Assembly (NCBI GenBank): GCA_016762995.1
Contig: JAESUT010000203.1
Coordinates: 4,503 to 10,339 of the forward strand
Length of the DNA: 5,837 nucleotides
Reading direction: 5' to 3'
DNA from: Gammaproteobacteria bacterium
GTDB lineage: Bacteria > Pseudomonadota > Gammaproteobacteria > Pseudomonadales > Pseudohongiellaceae
The position numbers and the translations under genes were made by a program. Below are positions 1 to 5,597 of the stretch, piece after piece; position 1 is the stretch's first letter; each line of letters begins with the position of its first letter. The notes beneath the pieces were generated by a model that searched no databases, was not told the DNA's origin, and saw nothing but the letters and a program-made list of their open reading frames with translations.

Positions 1-1255
1 GATAGCTGCCATCGTTTTCCAGATCGTAGCGATACGCTCTATCATCCGGCGCATCTCGCTCTGCCTTTACTTTGCTGTAACGCCAGTTAACGACCAGCTC
101 ATTGAAGTCAGGAAAATAATGATCGCCCTGAATCTGATTCGAGAACAGCTCGCGCTCCACCCATTCCAGTTGAGTTAATCGAACAATATTTTCGGCGGCC
201 AGATCGCCGTTGGTCTCGGAGGCAGTATCGTCGGTCTTACGCAGCATCACACTCGTGGTTCTGATGTTGTGATTTGCATTGAAATCGATGCCGGCTGTAA
301 AAATGCTGCTTACATCTATGCTGTGTTCGGTGCCAACGAATTCCAAATCATCGCCAATTTCCAAACCAGCATTACTCGTTCGATAACTTCTACGGGTAAT
401 TTCATTGGTGTCCCAAGAATTAGAGTAATCGACAGCCGCTAGATAATTTATCTGAGCTCCGACATCATTCAATTCATAAAAATTACCGAACGAAGTCGAT
501 ACATTAAAATTTGCCGGCAAAGACTCCCTGCCAGGCGTGTAATTATTCCTAAGGCTACGGCCAATGGTCTGAAGCTCTTCCGGAGAATATCCGCCATTGT
601 CCAAAAATTGGCTCTCTCGGCGCAGCTCTTGCCCGTTTGCCGTTGCCTGCTGTAACACCCGAGGTAACCCGCGGTAGCCATCGTCATAGCCCAGCCAGGA
701 CTTACTTCCGCCGGACGAGGTGAGTCCGTTTTTGAAGTTAACGTCCTGTTGCAGAGCTGCGGTAGTTGAGACATTCCAGAAAAACTCATCCGTCGATTTT
801 TTGGTACGCAGCAGCAATACCCCACCGGCAAATTCGCTAGGATATTGTGCAGAATAGGTTTTCTGTACTAAAACGCTGTCCAGAATCGCCGTTGGAAATA
901 GATCCAAGGGCACTACCCGGTTGATGGGCTCCGGACTTGGCAAAATTGCACCATTTAATAGTGTTGTGGAATAACGTTCGCCGAGGCCACGCACGTAAAC
1001 GAATTTACCGCCTACTGTACTAATCCCTGCAATTCGCTTCAGGCCTTCTGCTATATTGGAATCGCCTGAACGTTGAAACTGTTCTGTACCTACTACGTTC
1101 GAGACCGACGATGTGGCGCGTTTCTCATCCGGAACAAACTGCCCAATAACAGCGATTTCCTCAATGTGAGGTACGCCCTGCCCGACAGCCGCAACACCAA
1201 AGGCTGAGGTGATGGCGATAGCCAGATATTTTAATGGCGTCACGGGATTGGTCAT
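1..1255 (-). CDS. TonB-dependent outer-membrane receptor, N-terminal part
   Basis: Reading from ATG at 1255 down to the window edge gives 418 uninterrupted residues, and the C-terminal part of the barrel lies outside the window. Residues 1-26 look like a Sec signal peptide, with a hydrophobic stretch LAIAITSAFGVAAV. IEEIAVIG at about 31-38 is a likely TonB box. The plug domain covers about residues 44-152. It has the hallmark YVRGLGERYSTTLLNG (87-102), then PSPEP, VVPLDLFP, and EFAGGVLLLRTK at its end. Residues from about 155 onward alternate like barrel strands and loops. Such receptors import scarce ligands across the outer membrane using TonB-ExbB-ExbD energy; the substrate cannot be read from this part. 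The start is supported by GGAG 8 nt upstream. The gene lies downstream of the beta-helix gene on the same strand but has its own Pho-like promoter, and a terminator lies between the two. Family assignment is near certain; the ligand is unknown. Confidence 0.95.
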   Translation of the reverse strand, partial: MTNPVTPLKYLAIAITSAFGVAAVGQGVPHIEEIAVIGQFVPDEKRATSSVSNVVGTEQFQRSGDSNIAEGLKRIAGISTVGGKFVYVRGLGERYSTTLLNGAILPSPEPINRVVPLDLFPTAILDSVLVQKTYSAQYPSEFAGGVLLLRTKKSTDEFFWNVSTTAALQQDVNFKNGLTSSGGSKSWLGYDDGYRGLPRVLQQATANGQELRRESQFLDNGGYSPEELQTIGRSLRNNYTPGRESLPANFNVSTSFGNFYELNDVGAQINYLAAVDYSNSWDTNEITRRSYRTSNAGLEIGDDLEFVGTEHSIDVSSIFTAGIDFNANHNIRTTSVMLRKTDDTASETNGDLAAENIVRLTQLEWVERELFSNQIQGDHYFPDFNELVVNWRYSKVKAERDAPDDRAYRYDLENDGSY

Positions 1256-1263
1256 TCAGTTTG

Positions 1264-1267
1264 CTCC
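1264..1267 (-). promoter_or_regulatory. Ribosome binding site of the TonB receptor
   Basis: GGAG on the minus strand, within TTGGAGC, lies 8 nt before the ATG at 1255. It fixes the receptor start, which is otherwise at risk because a short out-of-frame ORF overlaps this leader. Confidence 0.75.
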
Positions 1268-1293
1268 AATAATAGATTCGTTTTGAAGCAAGT

Positions 1294-1371
1294 ATTTTAC
1301 TGCGACTCTGTGACAGTGATGTTTCAGTTACGCTACAGAAATGTTTCAAATTGAAGAAGATTTTGTGACAG
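1294..1371 (-). promoter_or_regulatory. PhoB-type promoter: 11-bp phased Pho-box array and -10
   Basis: On the minus strand, units start every 11 bp: CTGTCAC (1371-1365), TCTTCTT (1360-1354), TTGAAAC (1349-1343), CTGTAGC (1338-1332), CTGAAAC (1327-1321) and CTGTCAC (1316-1310). Against the known PhoB half-site CTGTCA(C/T) they score 7, 3, 4, 5, 5 and 7 of 7. Most 4-nt spacers are AT-rich (AAAA, ATTT, GTAA). Exactly 10 bp after the last half-site is TAAAAT (1299-1294), a 5/6 match to the sigma70 -10 box. There is no good -35, as expected where PhoB replaces it. Transcription should start near 1287, giving a leader of about 32 nt. Half-site orientation is partly ambiguous because CTG and CAG are complementary; the -10 spacing favours the direction of the receptor gene. 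Confidence 0.72.
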
Positions 1372-1398
1372 CAACACTGATTTCCTAAAAAGCAGAGT

Positions 1399-1424
1399 AA
1401 AAAAAAGGAACAATGAAGTTCCTT
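1399..1424 (-). terminator. Rho-independent terminator of the beta-helix gene
   Basis: On the minus strand a 7-bp stem (AAGGAAC paired with GTTCCTT, arms 1418-1424 and 1405-1411) closes a 6-nt loop, TTCATT. An unbroken run of eight T follows (1406-1399 on the minus strand, overlapping the stem base by two). It lies about 95 nt after the stop of the beta-helix gene and before the receptor's Pho promoter, so the two genes are likely separate transcription units. The T run is on the minus-strand side only, which sets the direction. Confidence 0.85.
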
Positions 1425-1444
1425 AGAAAGTGACTCTCATCAAT

Positions 1445-1479
1445 TAAATGTGAGACCTGCTAAGCAGACCTCACATTTA
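1445..1479. terminator. Second hairpin, terminator-like, in tandem with the first
   Basis: A 10-bp perfect stem (arms 1445-1454 and 1470-1479, TAAATGTGAG with CTCACATTTA) is followed by a 2x2 internal mismatch, then a 4-bp stem (CTGC/GCAG) and a 3-nt loop. It lies 40 nt after the beta-helix stop. Neither side has a clean T run (TTTAATTG on the minus side, TAGCTTTT on the plus side). It may act as a 3'-end stabilising hairpin or back-up terminator rather than a full intrinsic terminator. Confidence 0.55.
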
Positions 1480-1519
1480 TAGCTTTTCATCCCACCTCAA
1501 TAAGCATGTTCTAACAGTA

Positions 1520-3280
1520 CTAGTCTGAGTAAGTCCAACCCGCAGTCCAATCCGAGCTCGCGTCTTTAACCGCGCCGATATAATCAACTTGGCTAAAGAA
1601 AGGATCGGTAGGAATCGAAGGCGTTAACGCATTTAGAATCGGCCCATTCGTCCATCCTAATGTGCCTATGAGATCTACCTCGCCCAGTGAACTACCCGAT
1701 TGTGCAGTAAAGAAGTCAGCAACTGAGAAATTGTCGCCATCGCTCGCACTGAACGGGCAAGCAGAGAGAAATCGTGAATTTGTAAGAGTCAAATTACCAT
1801 TCAATTCGGCAATTGAGCCGCCGGCATTCAGGAAAGTAGCTGTCTGATCGATATCCAGGCAGTAAGCGTTGTGTGTAGACATAACCACGTTGGATATCTT
1901 AGCTGAAGTACCTTCACGCAATCTTAAGCCCGCGTCACCACCACCGGCAGCTCCTACACAGGTCAGATTCGAGATTGTAGGATTAGAACGCGGCAGTGCG
2001 TCATTGTTATCGCCGTTGTTGTCAGCTTCTATGCAATGCTCGCTCGCCGAGTTTTGCTTAATGGCAATAAATTGCGCCTTGCCGGTCCAACCGAAAGTCC
2101 AATCAAGTGCGTCGTCTTCGTTGCCAGTCAATACGATGTGTTTCGCATTGGTAGTACCACCGAAGAACTCTATTCCGTCATCAGAATTATTATGAACCTG
2201 GACATAGTCAACGATGGTACCGGAACCGGTGCCTTGGAATGCGATACCATTCAACTCGTTGTCTTCGGTAATATTCTGGCCTGCGTATTTTACTTGAACG
2301 TAAGTCAGTACGCCGCTGCTGTCGGCTGAATCTGGTCCACCGTAGATGCCAGTAGAACCTTCTCCCTCAGCTGTACCACCACTTACATTAATGGGTGCAT
2401 TGCCATTCAGGATGATTCCTCCCCATTGACCGCTTGTAGTTGCAGTCGCTGTGTCGTCGCCTTCATAGGTGAAAATAACCGGGTTCGCAGCACTACCATT
2501 TGCATGCAATTGACCGTTTCGCGCGATGGTCAGAAAGTTCAGACCCTGCTGACCGAAAACATAAGTACCCTCGTCAATTATTAGCTTTGTCTTGGAACCA
2601 CTAAGCTCATCTGCGCCGATGAATACTGCACCGTCCAGAATGTAGGAGAAGTTGGACGTGAGATGCGTATCGGATTCTATCCTGCCGCTAAGCGCACAGA
2701 CCGACCTGTCTTTGAATGTACCGGATATCGCTACGGTATTAGCAGGGCAAGTAGCAGAAGCTGCTGCTGCAATTGAGAAGCTAGCCGGAGTCGCTGAGTA
2801 AGTGAGATTCGCTACAGAGTCTGTGTAGTATCCGACATATGCCTGAACATCGATGCCAGTAGCACCAATGGCACTTCCAACCAAATCTGAAAAGATAGTT
2901 AAGGGTTCAGATGAAGTAAGAGTCTTCGTGCTTACCGCTACAATCGCGTCGCCTTCTACCCATGGAATGAACGCACCGGAGGAATTTTGAATATAAAATC
3001 CTACGCCCGGCACATTGATAAGAACAACCAGATTGCCGATTTTACCTACATCTTCAGAAGCTGGCTTAATTGTTACAAGAAAATCGACTGCCGAATCTGC
3101 TGGCACAGCAGAAAGAAAGCTGGCACCGCCATTGATAGTTGCGCCACCGGTGAAAACTGCGCTGCTTTGTGTGCCGCCTGTTGTGAGGATTGGTTGATCG
3201 GCTGCCTGCGCGCTCATTGCCGCAAGGCCCAAAGCTACACCACTAGCAATGGCATTCATTTTAGCGTACTTAAATTTCAT
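1520..3280 (-). CDS. Exported right-handed beta-helix surface protein
   Basis: A 586-residue protein beginning with a clear Sec signal peptide, likely cut after SAQA (residues 23-26). Residues about 60-170 look like a beta-sandwich-type N-terminal domain that I cannot name. From about 180 to 510 the chain shows parallel beta-helix character: LIIDEGTYVFGQQG, then WGGIILNGNAPIN (286-298), NELNGIAFQGTGSG (341-354), DDGIEFFGG (367-375) and a GNEDDALDW stretch (386-394). The C-terminus, VDYIGAV then DWTAGWTYSD, is a conserved-looking cap known from similar secreted proteins of marine bacteria. Six cysteines (178, 195, 416, 441, 474, 508) are present in the exported part. There is no LPXTG, lipobox or membrane anchor. 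Acidic clusters (367-368, 389-390, 393) could bind calcium. The start is set by AAGGAG 5 nt upstream. The gene has its own Pho-type promoter and terminator, next to the TonB receptor. The biochemical role is unknown: binding, adhesion or hydrolysis are all possible. Confidence 0.87.
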   Translation of the reverse strand: MKFKYAKMNAIASGVALGLAAMSAQAADQPILTTGGTQSSAVFTGGATINGGASFLSAVPADSAVDFLVTIKPASEDVGKIGNLVVLINVPGVGFYIQNSSGAFIPWVEGDAIVAVSTKTLTSSEPLTIFSDLVGSAIGATGIDVQAYVGYYTDSVANLTYSATPASFSIAAAASATCPANTVAISGTFKDRSVCALSGRIESDTHLTSNFSYILDGAVFIGADELSGSKTKLIIDEGTYVFGQQGLNFLTIARNGQLHANGSAANPVIFTYEGDDTATATTSGQWGGIILNGNAPINVSGGTAEGEGSTGIYGGPDSADSSGVLTYVQVKYAGQNITEDNELNGIAFQGTGSGTIVDYVQVHNNSDDGIEFFGGTTNAKHIVLTGNEDDALDWTFGWTGKAQFIAIKQNSASEHCIEADNNGDNNDALPRSNPTISNLTCVGAAGGGDAGLRLREGTSAKISNVVMSTHNAYCLDIDQTATFLNAGGSIAELNGNLTLTNSRFLSACPFSASDGDNFSVADFFTAQSGSSLGEVDLIGTLGWTNGPILNALTPSIPTDPFFSQVDYIGAVKDASSDWTAGWTYSD

Positions 3281-3285
3281 TTCGA

Positions 3286-3291
3286 CTCCTT
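3286..3291 (-). promoter_or_regulatory. Strong ribosome binding site of the beta-helix gene
   Basis: AAGGAG on the minus strand lies 5 nt before the ATG at 3280. This strong Shine-Dalgarno selects the first Met rather than the Met at residue 8, and keeps the full signal peptide. Confidence 0.88.
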
Positions 3292-3337
3292 CGTCTACGT
3301 TTTTAGATTCAAATTAAGAAATAGATACAGTGCAGCA

Positions 3338-3393
3338 ATCATAGAACTGTCATGTTTCAGTAATGCGACGTTTTGTTTGCAGTTTTTTGACAG
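3338..3393 (-). promoter_or_regulatory. PhoB-type promoter: 11-bp phased array and -10
   Basis: On the minus strand, units start every 11 bp: CTGTCAA (3393-3387), CTGCAAA (3382-3376), ACGTCGC (3371-3365) and CTGAAAC (3360-3354). They match the PhoB half-site CTGTCA(C/T) at 6, 4, 4 and 5 of 7, and the first spacer is AAAA. Exactly 10 bp after the last unit is TATGAT (3343-3338), a 5/6 match to the -10 box, with no convincing -35. Transcription should start near 3331, leaving a leader of about 50 nt before the AAGGAG. The plus strand of the same DNA also reads as a Pho box (CTGTCAT, 4-nt spacer, CAGTAAT, 3347-3364), so orientation by half-site alone is not decisive. The layout matches the receptor promoter. 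Confidence 0.68.
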
Positions 3394-3480
3394 TGAAGAA
3401 GAACGAAGCAGGTGGGAGTCATTATGTGCGCAAGATTTCTAAGCAAGTTATTGAAAGAGCGACTTCCATTTATTAAATAT

Positions 3481-3518
3481 TCGTCATAATTCTGTAATGA
3501 TTCTTGCTCTACTATAAG
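3481..3518 (+). promoter_or_regulatory. Possible Pho-box-like promoter of the oxygenase gene
   Basis: TCGTCAT (3481-3487), spacer AATT, CTGTAAT (3492-3498) matches the 18-nt Pho consensus at about 14 positions, with the proper 11-bp repeat. The -10 candidates are TACTAT (3510-3515, 11 bp after the box) and TATAAG (3513-3518, 14 bp after). Either puts transcription initiation at about 3522-3526, almost on the ATG. No clear Shine-Dalgarno precedes the ATG, so a leaderless or near-leaderless mRNA fits. An alternative sigma70 promoter, TTGAAA (3451-3456), 17 bp, TAAATA (3474-3479), is also possible and has a weak -10. Confidence 0.4.
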
Positions 3519-3525
3519 CACCACA

Positions 3526-4194
3526 ATGACAAATCAAACACAACAATCTCCACTGCGTGTCGAGGTACAACACGTCGGCTTCTTTGAAACACCTATTGCC
3601 TATTGTCGATTACAAGAAGGCGAGACTCTTATTCAAGAACTGGAAAAGAGCATTCAGAAGAAGCGAGCCCAAACCGAGGGTTTGAACCGCTCCAATATTA
3701 GGGGCTGGCATTCGGACACTGACATGTTGCAGTGGGGCGGTGAGCCTGCGATTAGACTTGCCGAATCCGCGATTAACATCTGCAAACGCATGAGCCATTT
3801 CCAGGAGGCCAGTCCGGATAGTTACGATTGGCAGCTACGCATGTGGGCTAATGTCACTCCGCCGGGCGGATTGAATCAACCACACGCCCATCCCGGCAAC
3901 CTCTGGGCGGCAGTTCTCTACCTCGATATGGGAGACGAATCTGACTCTAGCGGAGACGTGGGTGGTGCCTTCTATATAGAAGACCCGAGGTTTCCTATGG
4001 CTGCCATGCACAATACCGCAGTGAGAATGATCGGTGCCGATGGCAATCCACAGCAATATGAAGTGGAATTCAAACTCGAGCGAGGCAACATAGTCGTATT
4101 TCCCGCTTGGTTACGCCATGGCGTCCGGCCCTACACGGGAAATCGCGAACGTATCTCTATCGCCATGAATATCGATGCGCGGCGCAAAGACTAG
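3526..4194 (+). CDS. 2OG-Fe(II) oxygenase, TIGR02466/PF13759-like
   Basis: A 222-residue cytosolic protein with no signal peptide. The second half is a double-stranded beta-helix (jelly-roll) dioxygenase core. It runs NQPHAHPGN (117-125), then strand LWAAVLYLDMG (126-136), GGAFYIEDPR (146-155), GNIVVFPAWLRHGV (187-200) and RERIS (207-211). By family knowledge the iron is bound by a first-motif His (120 or 122) and the distal His198, and Arg209 with Ser211 fits the RxS clamp for the 2-oxoglutarate carboxylate. The usual HxD carboxylate is replaced by HAH here, so the third ligand is unclear. Length fits the family. Such enzymes hydroxylate or otherwise oxidise a substrate using 2-oxoglutarate and O2; this one's substrate is unknown. 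The gene is transcribed divergently from the beta-helix gene and may share PhoB control with it. There is no clear Shine-Dalgarno before the ATG, but the ATG is the natural start, just after a -10-like sequence. Confidence 0.9.
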   Translation: MTNQTQQSPLRVEVQHVGFFETPIAYCRLQEGETLIQELEKSIQKKRAQTEGLNRSNIRGWHSDTDMLQWGGEPAIRLAESAINICKRMSHFQEASPDSYDWQLRMWANVTPPGGLNQPHAHPGNLWAAVLYLDMGDESDSSGDVGGAFYIEDPRFPMAAMHNTAVRMIGADGNPQQYEVEFKLERGNIVVFPAWLRHGVRPYTGNRERISIAMNIDARRKD

Positions 4195-4391
4195 ATCATG
4201 GCGAATCACATAACATACATTAAGCTTCTGGAGGGCAGTGTCCGAACCGCGTAGTTCATTCGAATCCATTCCACAAATTTTTAGCCGGCGAGAAAACTAT
4301 TTCTATTTCTTACGCTGCGTCAACTCTGCCTATCTGGTCTTTCTTTAGAGGTCTTCGCATTGGGCCGCTAGTAAGCTGAGGTTCTTAGCCT

Positions 4392-4415
4392 CGCTAGTTG
4401 TAGCGTTTATTTTTT
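4392..4415 (+). terminator. Rho-independent terminator after the oxygenase gene
   Basis: A stem of CGCTA (4392-4396) with TAGCG (4401-4405) and loop GTTG is followed by TTTATTTTTT (4406-4415). The stem is short but the T tract is strong. It lies about 200 nt after the oxygenase stop and would insulate the dehydrogenase gene from the oxygenase transcript. Confidence 0.6.
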
Positions 4416-4565
4416 CCTTCACCCTCTCCCTCATCCCCTCTACGAAAGTCAGTAGCTGTTATGCTTTCTCACATAAGACACCGCTCGCATCCACCGCTCT
4501 GAGAATTGTTTCCTCATCTACACCCGAATTGGTTAGAATCGAAACATCGATAGTATTTACTACCC

Positions 4566-4572
4566 AAAAAGG
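4566..4572 (+). promoter_or_regulatory. Ribosome binding site of the PQQ dehydrogenase
   Basis: AAAAAGG ends 8 nt before the ATG at 4581. The next in-frame ATG (4605) has no Shine-Dalgarno, so the upstream start is preferred, though both keep the lipoprotein signal. Confidence 0.55.
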
Positions 4573-4580
4573 TAATTCCC

Positions 4581-5597
4581 ATGAGCTGGCCAACTACAAT
4601 AACAATGCCTTCGCACTCTCTTCGTACGCTTAGTCTAGTAACTCTTGCTGCTCTGCTGATTAGCTGCAGCCCAGAGCCCGAGCAGACAACCCCCGAAGCG
4701 TTCGAAGCTAACACAGCAGTGCCGCCACTTGCAGAGCAGGCCAGCCCTTCCCCCGAGGGCGAGTGGGGAGCCTACGCCGCCGACAATGGACAGTCGAAAT
4801 ATACCAGCCTAGACCAAATTGATGCCAGCAATGTACAAGAACTTGAAATCGCCTGGAGAAGACCAGCGCTAGATGCCTATTACTCCACCATGAATCCAAG
4901 GCAGCGCTACACCTCAAACTGGATATCTGCGCCGATAGTGAAGAACGGCATCGCCTATGTACCAAACGGCGTAGGTTTAGTTGAGGCATTCAATCCTGGC
5001 ACGGGTGAGACGATCTGGGTTCAGGAGCCACATGATGGAGTGGACGGACTGCCTGGCGCGAACACCAGAGGCGTTGCCTACTGGAGCGAAGGCGACGACC
5101 GACGCATTCTCGTGCAACGCGGCGTCTATCTATACGCCCTAAATGCCGACAATGGAGAACCGGTTGAGAGCTTCGGTATCGACGGACGGACCAGCCTACA
5201 GCTGATGCCCGAGGGTTCCGAGCGATTCCGCTGGGGCGGCGTGCCAACCGTGGTACGAGATGTAGTCCTCATCGGTCAATCAATGTCGGACACGTTCTCT
5301 AACAAAGAAGCCTTCCGCGGCGATGTACATGCATTCGATGTGCGAACCGGCGAATTACGCTGGACCTACAACACGATTCCACAAGAGGGACAGTTCGGCA
5401 CTGCAAGCTGGCAGGACCGATCTTGGTCTTATACGGGACACTCACCAGTCTGGGCACCCTTCAGTGCCGATGAACAGCTGGGCCTGGTGTATATGCCTAT
5501 CTCCTCTTCAACTAACGATATGTATGGCGGCCATCGCATCGGCGACAACCTATTTAGCCAATCTCTGGTGGCTGTCGATGCCGAGACCGGCGAGCGA
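4581..5597 (+). CDS. PQQ-dependent dehydrogenase lipoprotein, N-terminal part
   Basis: About 339 residues of a quinoprotein dehydrogenase of the glucose/alcohol dehydrogenase type; family members are usually about 600-700 residues, so roughly half is missing. Residues 1-29 form a lipoprotein signal ending in the lipobox LISC (Cys29), followed by an acidic, proline-rich linker to about 60. Then comes EWGAYAADNGQSKYTSLDQI (61-80), the typical first blade. Beta-propeller blade motifs follow: AFNPGTGETIW (136-146), ALNADNGEP (186-194), AFDVRTGELRW (251-261) and AVDAETGE (331-338). GHSPVWAPFS (286-295) and GDNLFSQSLVAVDAETG (321-337) are typical of the family. It would act in the periplasm, tethered to a membrane, oxidising a sugar or alcohol and passing electrons to the respiratory chain. 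After ETGER the expected tryptophan and downstream HH motifs do not appear: the frame stays open to the window end, but those residues (EHGDERARIR onward) are antisense to a permease and are not dehydrogenase. Substrate not determinable. Confidence 0.9.
5580..5597. other. Chimeric junction with shared microhomology
   Basis: These bases encode AETGER of the dehydrogenase on the plus strand and, on the minus strand, the SLAGL(G) of the permease. Dehydrogenase homology ends just to the right and permease homology ends just to the left, where the permease frame reads non-homologous residues and a stop at 5550-5552. Two unrelated genes in opposite orientation that overlap by up to 18 bp of sequence plausible in both is the signature of a microhomology-mediated join. 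It can come from whole-genome amplification, misassembly, or a true inversion or deletion. Confidence 0.75.

Larger units (their letters stand above)
4195..4580. other. Intergenic stretch between oxygenase and dehydrogenase
   Basis: I see no convincing gene in these 386 bp. It contains a plus-strand terminator (4392-4415), followed by a G-free pyrimidine-rich tract (4406-4442) that could serve as a Rho-loading site. CGCTAGT occurs twice (4366-4372, 4392-4398). A weak promoter for the dehydrogenase may be TTGGTT (4529-4534), 16 bp, TAGTAT (4551-4556), with 3/6 and 4/6 matches. No convincing Pho box is present here. Confidence 0.6.

Noticed and set aside
469..831. 120-residue minus-strand ORF inside the receptor gene
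   Set aside because: It is in a different frame from the receptor and its residues resemble no protein; the receptor frame over the same DNA has clear plug and barrel motifs.
1161..1349. 62-residue minus-strand ORF overlapping the receptor start and its promoter
   Set aside because: It begins inside the Pho-box array, has no ribosome binding site and is out of frame with the receptor signal peptide.
2987..3442. 151-residue plus-strand ORF antisense to the beta-helix gene
   Set aside because: It is antisense to the signal peptide and promoter of a well-supported gene, and has no ribosome binding site or recognisable motif.
4361..4405. Possible tRNA-like or structured RNA in the GC-richer part of the intergenic region
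   Set aside because: I could not pair an acceptor stem or find a T-arm sequence; the local pairing is explained by a terminator hairpin and a repeated CGCTAGT.
4456..4474. Pho-box-like sequence (CTGTTAT then CTCACAT) before the dehydrogenase
   Set aside because: The two half-sites are 12 bp apart instead of 11, and no -10 follows at the right distance.
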